The notes under the pieces: model-generated
Databases searched by the model: none
The model's input: only the letters and a program-made list of their open reading frames with translations
Told to the model about the DNA's origin: nothing
In this document: in pieces, positions 11,190-23,900 of the stretch
How the letters are laid out: each line of letters starts with the position of its first letter
Numbering within the stretch: the stretch's first letter is position 1
From: Stenocarpella maydis
Taxonomy: Eukaryota > Ascomycota > Sordariomycetes > Diaporthales > Diaporthaceae
Direction of reading: 5' to 3'
Assembly: GCA_002270565.1 (NCBI GenBank)
Contig: NQMI01000048.1
Coordinates: 236,898 to 300,897 of the forward strand
DNA: 64,000 bases
Translations under genes and position numbers: made by a program

Positions 11190-12170
11190 ATGTCATCACT
11201 TCCCCTCGGCTTCAGGTACCGTGCCCGGAGGCTTGTGGAGGCCATCAACGCCCAGCCCGCCCATGTGCAGCAGCTCGCCTTAGAATGTTTGATTTCAGCA
11301 AGTGGTACAAACCCTGCCGTCATCGACCGGGCTCTGAATGATCCGGAACTCTTCATCCGACGCATGACACGACGTGCCACGAACAGCCTCGACAACAATG
11401 CACCAAGGCGTCCTCGAAGCCGAGGGCACCCTTCTCACGTGCCGCGCCTCACGCAGCTGCTCGATGCCGAGCCACCAGAAGTCCGCCAGCTCGCCGTCGC
11501 CGTCCTAGTTCCAGCTGCAGGTGACCCAAACCCCTACTCTGAGATGCTTAATGCCCTTGAGAACCCGCAGGCTTTCATTGAGCAAATGAGACCTTTTGCA
11601 CAGGTCGAAGTCCAGCGGTCTGGGAGGCTGCCCAACGAACCTCCAGTCCGAAGGAGCCCGCCGCGCATGAGTGCGTCCCAGACGCCGAGTAGGTCTCAGC
11701 CGAGTGCGCCTGAGACTCCCGAGGGGCTCGACCCCGAGGTTTTCCAAGCCCTACCAGATGAAATACGAGCAGAGATCCTTGTTTTGATGCCCCCAGGGCA
11801 ACAGCCGGCGCAGAGGACCCCTGTAGATGCGGCCCATCCAGCCCGACCAGAACCGGGGTCCGCCTCGTCGAGCTCGCCGGATCCGCCTTCCGAGGAACGA
11901 GTCGACGAGATATCGTGGCCGCGTATCCACGAATGGCTACAGACTAGGACGGGCCCAAAGCCTCAAGTCCTGTGCGTGTGGTGTCAGGAGCAACTGGTGA
12001 TCTCGGACGGTGATCTTCAACCCGAAAATGGAGAGCGAGAACCGGCTTTACAGCTTCCCTGCAGTCACATGATAGGGGCACTGTGCTTCCACAAGTCTCT
12101 CGAGCTGCAGAATGTAAGCGTTCATCGTTGCCCTTATTGTCGCGCAGACATTGGGACTCTGTTCGACTAG
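11190..12170 (+). CDS. RING-like protein with UBM and two N-terminal repeats; candidate E3 ligase
   Basis: An intronless ORF of 326 residues from ATG 11190 (MSSLPLGFRYRARRL). The frame is open upstream to 11103, but only with a non-ATG start. The N-terminus holds two related units of about 47 residues: one has QPAHVQQLALECLISAS...ELFIRRM, the other EPPEVRQLAVAVLVPAA...QAFIEQM. At about 180-200 is LDPEVFQALPDEIRAEIL, matching the ubiquitin-binding motif (UBM, LPxxIRxE core) known from HUWE1 and Pol iota. The C-terminus (about 265-322) has a RING-like Cys/His pattern: C-x2-C, then C-x-H-x2-G-x2-C, then C-P-Y-C. It has the Gly substitution often seen in fungal CGHxFG-type RINGs. I infer a ubiquitin-pathway protein; the substrate is unknown and I do not recognise an established family for the whole architecture. 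Confidence 0.72.
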   Translation: MSSLPLGFRYRARRLVEAINAQPAHVQQLALECLISASGTNPAVIDRALNDPELFIRRMTRRATNSLDNNAPRRPRSRGHPSHVPRLTQLLDAEPPEVRQLAVAVLVPAAGDPNPYSEMLNALENPQAFIEQMRPFAQVEVQRSGRLPNEPPVRRSPPRMSASQTPSRSQPSAPETPEGLDPEVFQALPDEIRAEILVLMPPGQQPAQRTPVDAAHPARPEPGSASSSSPDPPSEERVDEISWPRIHEWLQTRTGPKPQVLCVWCQEQLVISDGDLQPENGEREPALQLPCSHMIGALCFHKSLELQNVSVHRCPYCRADIGTLFD

Positions 12171-13625
12171 GCAAACCAGCATCAATGATGTCCGAGCGAA
12201 CACGAAATGAAATGCATTAGACAGGTAAGCGGTTTATCCGGACATGCTAAAAAAGATTGGTTCTACATAGGCGTTATAGGAGCAATATCATTATGTTGAT
12301 ACATTAGACATGCTTAATTTCGAAAGTGGTTGGATCAATCTCAAAGTTGCAATACATCATGAACGTCTTGACGTACCTGTTCACCGTATTGCATGCATGA
12401 TAGCAAACAACGGGCAGACCCAGTCTGGATTAAGGGTCATCTAATGCGAGTTGGAATCTCATTCAGGATTATGGTTTTTGTAAACGTCGAATTTATCTGT
12501 TCCACCTGATGGTGATGCGTATCCGGTCGTCCCATAATTTACATGAGATATTCCCAACGCCCCGATACCTTCTCCAAGTGTGAGGGACGCCCCTGCGGCG
12601 GCATCTGACGGGCCGTCAGATGCAAACAAAGTTTGGCCAACCAGCCCACGGACACCACAGTACGTCGCCTGGAGACAAGTGCTGGTGTCGAAGGAAGGCG
12701 AGGGTCTCGTGACCAACTGCAGTAGCTGATTGGCTGAGGGAACGGTTGGCGGATGAACGCAGCCCAATTTCTTACACCAAGCCGCTTTTTGGATAGCACC
12801 GGGCGGATGGACGAGTGCTTTGTATCACTGTGGCGAGATTGACATGTGTTCTCCGTCTTTTCCGAGCAAGGACTACCGGTGCTCTCCTGGGTCTCGAGTG
12901 GGCTTCAGGAGCTATCGATTCCCTAACAAATGCCCCTAATGTCACGGGATAAGTGAAGTGAGACCTGACTGACACTGATAGTGGTTGCAAACCGCTTTGC
13001 TGAGACCAAAGCGTCCGGTAGGATGGATGGCGGTCTACCTGGTTGGTGTCGGTAAGCATGCGCGAAGTATGGAGCAGGAGAGGCATATTAATGTCTTGAA
13101 TATTCCTCCGCCCCCTCAGGAGTTGCCAAGGTCGATTCGTGTCTTGCGGGTGATCGACCAGGGCTAGGACGTTTCATCCTGGGATTAGGGTGTCGTCTAA
13201 ATAGCAAAGCTGCCAATCACCTAGGCGTTCGTCCAAACAAATTAGCCGCGGCTGAGCCCGCCACCTCACGCCGTCGGGATCTTATAGATCTCGAACCGCA
13301 TCGCCTGCAGGAGGTAGATGTAGATTAGAGATTAAGGGGATGTATATGGGTGACACAAAGCAGAACACGTCAAGGCGTTCGGCAATTAGGAGAGACATGG
13401 CAAACAGGATCCACAAGGTAGTCAGTCGCTGGCGTCTACAGATGGATCATAGACAAATACGCACTCAGTTCCGGTCTTGATCTGCACCGCTCTCTGGCAA
13501 AACAGCCATGAACGCTTCGATCCATTCCTTTTCGCAGCATCCAGGTAGACCTCAACATTCGTTTCTAACCACTCACTTCAGTCGATCACTTTTTTTTTTA
13601 TATACACCAGAACCGCTGGCCCGAT
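12171..13625. other. Intergenic
   Basis: About 1.45 kb. A minus-strand ORF at 12459-12767 ends in a non-repetitive Gly/Ser-rich tail but matches nothing I know and lacks a convincing start. A T-rich stretch followed by a TATATA element (about 13590-13607) lies just upstream of the GH12 gene and may be its core promoter. Confidence 0.4.
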
Positions 13626-14857
13626 ATGCAGTGCTTGATGAAAATCGCCCTGGTGGGCCTTCTCGCGTCTGCTGATGCACGCCGTTGCAAGCATCGCCAC
13701 TCTCACCACAGCGCGCCGACCTCAGTCACGACTGATGAGGCAGTCCCGACGATCGGCCTCGAGAGTCCACCCGCTGGTTTACCCTATACATCTCCCGATG
13801 CAGCTCCAACCACATCAGCGGCCGCTACCGTCGTGCAGCCGCCTCTCGCCAGCGGGTCGCCTGTTCAGGATTCCACGCCTGTTCCCGAGCCGACCTCGGT
13901 GGAGCAACCTACGTCCATCCAGGAGCCCGCCTCGATCCAGGAATCTATGTCTGTCAAAGATACTGCATCCGTTCAGGAACCCACTCCTATTGCTTCACCG
14001 TCTGCCACGGAGCCGGCCTCATCGGCAGTGCCGGCCCCTTCTCCCATGATCAATGCTCCTGCATCAGCAGACATGTGCGCTGAAAACCAAAAGACTCTCC
14101 TTGACGAGTGGGGACTCCTGGTTTCCAACGGCCGCGTCGTGGAGTCAACCGTGGAGGGAACTGTCTGCACCACTTACAACAAGGTAGTGACACTCGCCGA
14201 TGGACAGATCGGCGTGGAGTTCACTGCAGACGCAAACCTGGTCTTTGATGAGGCCACTATGAACGATAACAAGTACTACTCCAACGTTGCCGTGACCAAG
14301 AATGTGGACGAGAAGCTCGGTGATATTGCTTCGATCCCCACGTCATACACCTGGTCCAGGACAAACACTTCGGATTTCAGAGGTGAGTCACCGAAGTCCG
14401 GGTGGTCACGACATGGAGCTGCAGGGGCTGACTGGGTTTAGGAAACATCTGTGTCGACCTTGTCATGGCCCCAGAGGCGCACGACTGGACATCGGCAGCG
14501 ACAAAGGAGTTCCAGATGTGGCTGCACTGGCAGGGCGACCAGCGGCCCCTCGCCTGGTACAACGGCACCAAGTCGACCTTCGACCTCTGGGGTCAGAGCT
14601 GGGACATGTACCAAGGGGTCAACTACAACCTCGCCGGCGGCCAGGGCGTTGAGCTGACCACCATAGTGCCGACAGCCGGTCACCTAGGTGCGTCCGGCAC
14701 CTGGTCTGGCGATATCAAGGACTGGCTCGTCGAGATGGTGAACCAGGGTATCGTCACGAACGACTACTACGTCAACGTGGCCAACGCTGGTACTGAGCAG
14801 TTCTATGGTGACTCTATCCTCGAGTCTACCGTGTCCATGCAAATCAATCTCAACTAG
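13626..14857 (+). CDS. Secreted GH12-like endoglucanase/xyloglucanase with repetitive N-terminal linker
   Basis: Two exons, 13626-14382 and 14442-14857, joined across a 59-nt GTGAGT..TAG intron (phase 1), give 390 residues. MQCLMKIALVGLLASADA is a signal peptide. Residues about 20-140 are Ser/Thr/Pro-rich and include imperfect six-residue repeats (PTSIQE, PASIQE, TASVQE). The rest resembles glycoside hydrolase family 12: CTTYNKVVTL, then KEFQMWLHWQG aligned with the nucleophile Glu strand (family ELMIWL), WGQSWDMYQGVNY, SGDIKDWL, and AGTEQF aligned with the GTEPF acid/base Glu. Both catalytic Glu are therefore present. GH12 enzymes hydrolyse beta-1,4-glucan or xyloglucan outside the cell. Sequence is divergent, so substrate is uncertain. 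The linker at the N-terminus without a recognisable binding module is unusual. Confidence 0.75.
13890..13991 (+). repeat. Coding repeat in the GH12 linker (18-bp units)
   Basis: About five to six imperfect 18-bp units encode six-residue motifs of the form P/T-A/T-S-V/I-Q-E. This is likely an expandable low-complexity linker subject to length polymorphism. Confidence 0.6.
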
Positions 14858-16075
14858 AGTTTACGTCACAGGTTTGATCAAAGGGGCAAGGGCAAAATCC
14901 CCCATTGATGCGTGCAAACAGTCTATTCTCCGTACATAGTTAGGTCGGCATTAGGGTGCCTCTATATGACTATCACAAATTTGAGGATCCGATTTTGCAG
15001 ACTTTTCCAAGTCTCGCTCTGTGCTTCTGAAATGCTTGGGAGCTAGAACAAGCGAGCTGTCCCAATTTGTTTTCTTACTACGTGTATATATCGTATTATG
15101 TCATATGCCTCTGAACTCGAGCCAACCTAGGAGTTTCACATCGGACGTAGATGGTGCTCGCTTCTTCCCTCCTCGATGTCCTTTTATATAGGAATCGGAG
15201 TCAGCATGGCCTTGGCTCTCATGCGTCGACATGGCAATAGACAGGAACGGGCGTGCTATGAAAGATCTAGCAGTATAGACCAATGTGATAGGTAAAGGGC
15301 AGAATCATGTCTCCATCCTAACTTAATGTCTCGCCACATGCACATGAGCCATCCGTGCCTAACAGGATGGTGTGCAAAGCCGTCCTAATCGTTCCACAAT
15401 TACCAAACTGCCACTGGTGAATTTGAAATAAGAAGCCGTGCAACACAATTCCTTACCCACCTAGGTAGTTGTAGACAATGAGACTGTTAGAAATGAGAGG
15501 AACTACTGAAATGTGTCTCCAGAATATGTCATGAATACCCAAGTAACACCTCCCTAGGTTCGGCAGAACTCGTCTCTCCGCAAGTCATTTTACACCTCAG
15601 CGGCGAAGGCGGATCAATTGACATGTTCCTCACTCTCGGCTAGCCTGACAAGACTAATGTCTAGTTCGCAGCATAAGCTCAAACTCAGCGTGTACCCTAG
15701 ACCGTCTTAGACAAATATGGGGGTGCCTTGGAACCATACGCACAGAATTGCCAATAACCGATAGTTTGATGTTTTATGGGTGGATCACCTAATGGTCTAA
15801 TGCCAGAGGGATTTGGCTGCTGAACCTCCCCCATCTTCCCAGAGCCCAGTGGCAGGGACCAACGCACGTCGAAATTGCACTGGGCTTCAAGAAAGTCCAA
15901 GATACATGTTCAAAGTATGTTCTTTTGGGGTTCCATACAATCTTGTGTCCTGTGATTAAAGTTGGTAATCTCCACCTCGATCTAACAGTGAAGGAAAGGA
16001 TCACTATCTAATCTCCATGATTGAAGCCAATGGCGGTATGCTCGTCAAGAAGACTCCACCAGACCCCTGACACGC
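14858..16075. other. Intergenic between convergent genes
   Basis: About 1.2 kb separating the 3' ends of the GH12-like gene (+) and alpha-tubulin (-). Only short, domain-free ORFs are present, and I see no repeats. Confidence 0.45.
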
Positions 16076-17993
16076 TTAGTACTCAATGTCAACATCACCC
16101 TCCTCACCCATGGAGTCCGTAGCAACCTCCTCGTAATCGCGCTCAAGAGCAGCAAGATCTTCCCGGGCCTCGGAGAATTCACCTTCCTCCATACCCTCAC
16201 CAACGTACCAGTGAACGAAAGCACGCTTGGAGTACATGAGATCGAACTTCTGGGACAGAGCGGACCAGGCCTCAGCGATGGCAGTTGTGTTGGACAGCAT
16301 GCACCTAACAATTGTTAGCAACTATCGGTCCGGCAGCGATGTTGCGAGTACTTACACAGCACGGTCGACCTTGGCGAGATCACCGTTGGGCACCTGCTCA
16401 GGGGGCTGGAAGCAAATTCCGAGCTTGAAGCCAGTAGGGCACCAGTCGACGAACTGGATGGTGCGCTTGGTCTTGAGCGTAGCGACGGCACCGTGAGCGT
16501 CCTTGGGGACGACATCACCACGGTACAGCAGGCAAGTGGCCATGTACTTGCCGTTCCTTGGGTCACACTTGACCATCTGGTTGTAGGGCTCGAAGCACGA
16601 CATGGTCATCTCCTGGACCGAGTTGGACTCGTGGGCAGCCTTGGCGGCGGAGATGACGGGCGCATAGGCGACAAGTGGGAAGTGGATACGAGGGTATGGC
16701 ACCAGGTTGGTCTGGAACTCGTTCAAGTCGACGTTCAGGGATCCATCGAAACGCAGGGAAGCGGTGATGGAGGACACAACTATCATGACGTTAGCATCCT
16801 AGAAGGCTGATCCAAGAGTGCGCGAGACGTACCCTGAGCGATCAAGCGGTTCAGGTTGATGTAGTTGGGGCGCTCCAGCCCGAGGTTCCGGCGGCAGATG
16901 TCGTAGATGGCCTCGTTGTCGACCATGAAGGAGCAGTCGGCATGCTCCAGGGTGGTGTGGGTGGTCAGGATCGAGTTGTAAGGCTCGACGACGGCGACGG
17001 ATGTCTGAGGAGCAGGGTAGACACAGAACTCCAGCTTGCTCTTCTTTCCGTAATCGACGGAGAGGCGCTCCATGAGGAGAGCGCCGAAACCAGAGCCGGT
17101 ACCACCGCCAAAGGAGTGGAAGACCAGGAAGCCCTGGAGGCCGGCACAAGCGTCGGCAACCCGGCGGATCTTGTCCAGGACGCCATCGATAAGCTCCTTG
17201 CCGACGGTGTAGTGGCCACGGGCGTAATTGTTGGAAGCATCCTCCTTGCCGGTGATCATGTGCTCGGGGTGGAACAGGCTTCGGTATGGGCCGGTGCGGA
17301 CCTCGTCGACGACGTTGGGCTCGAGGTCGCAGTAGATTGTTCGAGGGACATACTTGCCCTGACCTGTGGGCGTCCAGCGCGTCAGATATAATTCGTGAAC
17401 AGACCTGAACACACGGGAGAAGCTCTCGTACCGGTCTCAGAGAAGAAGGTGCTGAAGCCCTGGTCGGGGTCGGCGGCCTTGCGCTCGTCCGTCAGGAATC
17501 CATCGGGCTGTGTGCAGATAACGCATCAGTTGGGCTCGGCACCAGAGATTTGATCGGATAGCGCTTTTACGTACCTGAATACCGTGCTCGAGGCAGTAGA
17601 GCTATATGCGAAGTGGTAATGTCAGTGGTGCTCGTCGTTGGGGCTCCGGCTTGTGCGAGCAAGGCTTGGAGGGGAGGGGGGCGGCGTTTGTGATATTTTT
17701 GGAGGGCGGTTTGTTGACATGTTGACCGGGCGGCCGCGCGAGGGGGCGAGATAAGTGCAAAACCTACCTCCCAGCACGAGTTGGCGATCTGGCAGCCAGC
17801 CTGACCGACTACACACAAAACAGTCAGTGAAAATTTAACAACAGAGGCCGCAGGGTATGCATGGAGATCGTATGGTGCTGTCCGGGGGGAGGGGTCTTGC
17901 GGTCAAGGAGAGACGCGTTCCGGTCGGGGTGGTCAGGGGAGGGGAGGGGAGACGAAGGTTTCTCATACCGTTGACGCTGATGATCTCACGCAT
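16076..17993 (-). CDS. Alpha-tubulin
   Basis: Six-exon alpha-tubulin, 450 residues, the family's usual length. Exons on the minus strand: 17993-17969 (MREIISVN), 17808-17768 ([13 protein letters not shown]), 17601-17575 (LYCLEHGIQ, only 27 nt), 17507-17432, 17363-16833, 16779-16356 and 16304-16076; the first two are also very short (25 and 41 nt), making seven coding segments and six introns in all. Every junction has GT..AG and keeps frame. The tubulin GTP signature GGGTGSG is present, as are alpha-specific segments such as [17 protein letters not shown]. The C-terminus is acidic and ends in Tyr (DIEY), the residue removed in the tyrosination cycle. It forms the microtubule heterodimer with beta-tubulin. 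Clustered short 5' exons are typical of fungal alpha-tubulin genes. Confidence 0.96.
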
Positions 17994-20993
17994 TGTCGTG
18001 ACTGTTGAGCAAAGACAATAGCTGCAAGTATGGTGAAACAAGAACAGAGGAGCAGGGGGCGGTCGACAGGAACGAAGATCGGTCGGGCGACAGCGGTGGT
18101 GGAGGAGGTGGTGGTGATGGTGGTGCAGCTCAAGACAGGCAAGGCGAGGCCAGGTTGAGGATGGATTGATGTTGAAAGTTGTGGATGTGTGGGAATTGCC
18201 TGCTGGGGGGCCTGCACCCTTCCCACGCCTGCCCACGCTGCTGGAGAGAGACGTTGCCGCCGAAGCTGTCTGCCCAGGTGCTGCAGCTGCTACACTAGTG
18301 TACCTGTACCTAGGCTGCTATGTCACTCCAGCACACCGGCACCCCCCTGTCTGGTCCCTTCTAGCTTTTAGTGGGGGGAGATTTTGCACCACCGCCTTCT
18401 CGCTCGCTGTCTCGGGAGGGCAGCAGCAATCTCGCTCTTGCCAATTGTTGATTTGACACGCCCCTTTTCTGGCAAGGCGCGTCTTGCTGGCCGTTGCTCC
18501 CCACAGGCAAAGCTCGACGCGGCCTCCCATTCGCCACAAATACCTACTAAGCCGTGATGGCGCCAGTTTGTGGTCTGTGCGCTCGAAACGGCTTGGCTGG
18601 CCTGTGAACGATGTTGCGCTGTCAAGTGAATGGACGGTTTACTACCGACTCGTTCCAGATCATCACCACGTTTGTCCTGCATTATTAATTGCCCCCACGC
18701 AGTCAGGCACTGAGGCTGCAGGATAACCCGACCTCTTCCTGCCCGACGCCTACCAAACATACAGCATTCTCTCTCTCTGGTGTGCTAGCTGTCCTCCGAA
18801 CAAATGTCACACGCTGGATGCCAGACCCTCATGCCCAGGCTCTTCCATTTGCAGACTAGGTACACTACATAGTATTCAGCGTTTCCTGAGCTGATACCCA
18901 CCCCTTCCTCTTGAAATCAGATGTGGACCCTGGCCATCACGAGCCAAGTGCATCTCCTTGACGGCCACTCCGTACCGCCACTCTGTAGTGTACTGGTCGG
19001 CCTGGTCGGATGCCATCAAGTCCTGCCGAGAAAGACGCCCGCACTGAGAATCTCCTGAAGTCAGCCCAGGAATCCTTGGCGCATGGATAGTCGACGCCAC
19101 TACTTGCTCTTTGCTTTTCTCCTTTTTTCTTTCTTTCTTTTTTGTTTAGTTTTTGTGTCTGTGCTGGTCTTCTATCCTCGCGACTGTATTTGAGGCGATC
19201 CGGGCCGCCCCTACCGAGGCAGGTCACTAATAGGGAGCGCAAAATCTTTTGCAGTCATAGAGCTGAGAACACAGCAGAGCAACGTAGCATGCACATATCC
19301 GGCTGCACAAGTCTAGGCTCACTCGCGGCTCATTCACGAGCCGCGTGCAAGTAAGAGAATTTACAAGCCCGTCGAATTACTGAGGACTACAAAGAAAATA
19401 CCCACATTAGCGGCAGCAGTGGTAAGGGTTTGATTCAGCTCGCCGGAGATACGAAAGCCAGAGTCTCTGGACTAGCTTCTATCCATGGATAAACACGAAA
19501 GAAAAAGTCTCGCCACCAAAAGTACAATGTTGTCTATGCCACGGCCCCGGAGAGGGGAAGAGAGGACCCGGCTATTCGTCCCAGAAGTACCAATTCAGTC
19601 GGCCGATGAACTCTGTAGACAGGAAGGAAGGGATGTGTGCAGCAGCCACTCAGGCTGGAAGAGCTCGCTGTGCTTGGCTCGCTCAGGAGTTCCTTGCCTT
19701 CCGGCCACGTACCCAAGTCCGCAATACTCAAGCTCTATTGGCAAACTTATTGTTCGCATAAGTATGCGGGGATGGATCTCTGCTTCCTGCGTGACTGTTA
19801 TACTACCTAGGTAGGCAGAAGCTTGATGGATTAATAATATGCTCATTTGCTTCATTGGCCACCATGTAAGGCTGGCGATTATAGTTTATCCCAGCAAATC
19901 GCTACATTAAAACCCTCGATGTTGGAATATTGGGGCGGCGCTTATACCTCAACTGCCTTTAGGGCCTGATACGAACAGCAGACACATGAGAGCGTCGATC
20001 ACTGGAGCGTGAAAGGGCATCCTTTGCTTGCTCCCATGGCAGCTTACTTTGCCTTCTAACAATTCGGGCTTCTTCATCCACATATGTAACTACCATCGGC
20101 TCGTCAAGATGGGAACTGGCGCGAGCCTAGACTTAGATAACCCCAACAGGAATGGGGTTATCCTGTTCGTGAGCTGTGTTGCCTTCTGCCGCTCATATAC
20201 TTATCCAGGTTGCTACTCAGATAGGCTGGAGGTCTGCAAGTTGCCTCGTCATGACTAGATACTTAATATTTCGGAGGGCCTATCAGCTGTCTCGTTGCAG
20301 CTCACCCTGACGATTGAAATGTTCCCTGGAGAAATCATTATATGTACCATGGCTACCTGGGTAGGGTTTATAGCCTCCCTGAGGCTGAGAGCCACGTAAT
20401 AACATTGAATTGATCAGGCGGTATGTATGGGTGATATTGGCAGTTCCAAGGTTCAGCTAGAAGGTGCAGTGGCCATGAGTTGGCATTAGTGAGATATATT
20501 CTGTTGCCCCGTTCTATCGCACTGTTGAGCAATTCAGTATTAAGAATTACATATAAGGGCCCCACTGCCACGGCAAGGCTCGACATGATTCACTACATAG
20601 CCGACAAGGTGGAAGTGGACACCTAACAGCTGCCGTGTGCTATCTTATCAGCAAAGTACTCTCGCGCCCAATTTGGGACGGCAGCTACAGGCCGGTGCCA
20701 AGGATGGCTGCTACAGGGGTCTCCAGAAAGTTGTCCTCTGGGGAGCTTTCTATAATGTTCGTCGATGGAAAGGCCAGATCACATGCACCTCAACACAAAA
20801 GGGATTAAGTCTTCCTCGTGTTTGTTTCCCTTTCTACCCCGTCAATTTCAACTCATCTCTTCGCCATAACCCCTACAGTCACACTCATTTGAACAGGCGT
20901 CGAATTAGGGAGTCGACCCACAAAGCTACAGACAGAGCAGACAGACCATCTCGTCGGTTGGGCCTGACAACCCCCACCAAGAGCTCGCCCATC
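17994..20993. other. Long intergenic region between divergent tubulin and Lhs1 genes
   Basis: About 3 kb with no convincing gene. It must contain the promoters of alpha-tubulin (-) and the Lhs1 homologue (+). A T/C-rich tract (CTTTTTTCTTTCTTTC type) lies at about 19118-19150. I find no tRNA or transposon signature by eye. Confidence 0.45.
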
Positions 20994-23900
20994 ATGGCGA
21001 GAACAGTATTGTCGCCGCTACGCATGGTCCTCTGCGCAGTGTTCCTCTTCACAGCACACGTCTACGCTGCATCAGCAGTGCTGGGTATCGACCTGGGCAC
21101 AGAATATATCAAAGCTGCCCTAGTAAAACCAGGGATTCCTTTGGATATCGTCCTCACCAAGGACTCGCGACGGAAAGAGATCTCGGCCGTCGCCTTCAAG
21201 CCTCCTCCGAACGGCCCAAAGAAGGGCGAGTTCCCCGAACGCCTCTACGGCTCTGACGCCATTGCCCTGTCTGCTCGCTTCCCCGGCGACGTCTACCCTA
21301 ACCTCAAGACCCTCCTCGGCCTACCTGTCGACAGCCCCCCTGTCCAAGAGTACGCCGCACGACACCCTGCCCTGCAGCTCGAGAGCGACAAGGTCAAGAA
21401 CACCGCCGCCTTCAAGAGCAAGGATGCATTCACACCGGACGAGCAGGCGTGGCTGGTAGAGGAGCTCTTGGCCATGCAGCTGCAGAGCGTCCAGAAGAAT
21501 GCCGAGAACATGGCCGGCCCCGGCACGTCTATCCGCTCTGTCGTCATCACCGTTCCGGCATTCTACACAGTCGAAGAAAAGCGAGCTATCGAGACGGCGG
21601 TTGAGCTGGCTGGCCTGAAGACTCTGTCCTTGATTAGCGACGGGCTGGCCGTCGGTGTGAACTACGCATCCAGCCGGACATTCCCCAACATCAACGAGGG
21701 CGGGAAGCCGGAGCATCACATGGTCTTTGACATGGGTGCAGGCTCCACAAAGGCGACTATCCTCAAAATGCAGGGCCGTAGCGTCAAGGACATCGGCAAG
21801 TTCAACAAGACGGTTCAAGAGGTCCTTGTTCTGGGCAGCGGCTGGGATCGATCCCTCGGTGGTGACGCCCTGAACGCCGTCATTGTGGACGACATGATCG
21901 AGAAGTTTGTCGAGACAGCCGGCGCCAAGAAGGTCGGAGCAACCGTCGAAGGTGTCAAGGCACATGGCAGAGCGATGGCGAAGCTATCCAAGGATGCTGA
22001 ACGGTTACGACATATCCTCAGTGCCAACCAGAACACCCAGTCTAGCTTTGAGGGTCTGTACGAGGATGTCGACTTCAAGTACAAGATCACACGTGCGGAC
22101 TTCGAGACTCTGGCTGAGGCACACGCGTCCAGAGTCGGCGCCGCAATCCAAGGCGCCCTCGACATGGCTGGCCTGAAGGTCGAGGACCTTGATTCGGTCA
22201 TTCTCCACGGCGGAGCCACGAGGACGCCGTTTGTCCAGAAGGAGCTGGAGAAGGTATTCAGCACCGGTGACAAGATCCGCACCAACGTCAACTCTGACGA
22301 ATCCGCCGTCTTCGGTGCCGGTCTGCGCGCAGCCGAACTCAGCCCCAGCTTCCGCGTCAAAGAGATCAGGATTTCTGAAGGGGCAGCCTATCCCGCTGGG
22401 ATCAAGTGGGTCGACGGTAAGGGCAAGCCTCGTCATCAGCGCCTTTGGACCCCCACCTCCCACCTCGGCGCAACAGCAAAGGAAGTCACTTTCAATAACA
22501 AGGAAGACTTCTCCGTTGAGTTCTACCAGGAGACCCCTGCTCTGGCCTCTGATGTCACGCCGGGTGTGGAGGAGAAGGTTACGAAGACCTTCAACACAAA
22601 GAACCTAACTGAGACTGTGTCTTCGATGAAGGATAAGTATTCGTGTGAGCCTAGTGATGTCCAGTTCAAGTTTGGCGTGCGCCTCACCAGTGAAAATGGT
22701 GAGGTCGAGGTTACCAAGGCGTACGTTGAATGTGAGGCCGAGATCGTGGAGAAGGAGGGCTTGATGGATGGAGTTAAGAACTTGTTCGGATTCGGAAAGA
22801 AGGACGAGCAGAAGCCCCTTACTGACGGCGAGTCCTCTGAATCTGCTGAGAATGCCTCCGCGGAGTCTGCCGAGCCTTCCGGTTCGACCACGTCGACCGA
22901 GACTACGGAGTCTGGGTCATCTACGAGCTCGGCCACCTCTTCGGCCACGACCGCCGAAGCCGGCGATGCCAAGGAAGGAAAGAAGATCAAGAAGATAGTA
23001 ACTGTCCCCGTCAAATTCGAGCTGGAGAATTCAGGCAGTGTGCAACTCGACAAGCTTGATATTCTCCAGTCCAAGGACCGCCTGAAGGCCTTTGAGCAGT
23101 CCGACAGGCTCCGTCGAAAGCGCGAGGAAGCCCTGAACCAGCTCGAGGGCTTCACATACAAAATCCGGGACCTTCTCGATAGCGAATCCTTTGTCGCAGC
23201 GTCCACTGAGAAGGAGCGCAAAGCACTTGAGCAGAAGGGCAGTGAAGCCAGTGAGTGGCTTTACGGTGACGGTGCGGACGCCTCCAAAGAGGAGTTGAAG
23301 AAGCGAACCAAGGAGCTGCAGGACATCGTAGCGCCCATCCAGAAGCGCATTGATGAGTCTACCGAACGCCCACAACTCCTTGAGAGTCTCAAGGAGGCGC
23401 TCAAGCAGACGGACGAGTTTGTGAAGGATATCAAGCAGAAGATCGCCGAGGCAGAGGCTTGGTCATCGTCACAGTCAGCATCGGCCACCGCCTCGTCCGA
23501 GTCTTCCACCGTTACGGCCGCGCCATCTGACGATTTCGCGGATCTGGAAGACGACTCGACCACATCGACCACCAAGTCCCCAAGCATGGAAGATGTCGTC
23601 AAGGAGCGAGGCCCAGTACCTCCACTGTACACCCTGGAGGACCTGAAGGAGACCGAGGAACTGTTCGCCAAGATCACGGCATGGCTGGAGGAGAAGGAGC
23701 CCGCTCAAGAGAAGCTCGGCCGTACGGATGACCCCGTCCTGACAGTCAAGTCACTTAAGGAGTGGCGCGAGAAGCTCGACAAGGCCGGCCAGGACCTGGC
23801 CCTGAAGAGCGTCAACAACTTCAAGAAGAAGAACAAGTCCAGCTCCAAGCCCAAGAAGCCCAAGGCTACCAAGTCCAAGGTGTCGACGGACTCCCAGCAG

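Noticed and set aside
12459..12767. Minus-strand ORF with a Gly/Ser-rich tail
   Set aside because: Not obviously random, but no recognisable domain, start or splice context; not enough to annotate.
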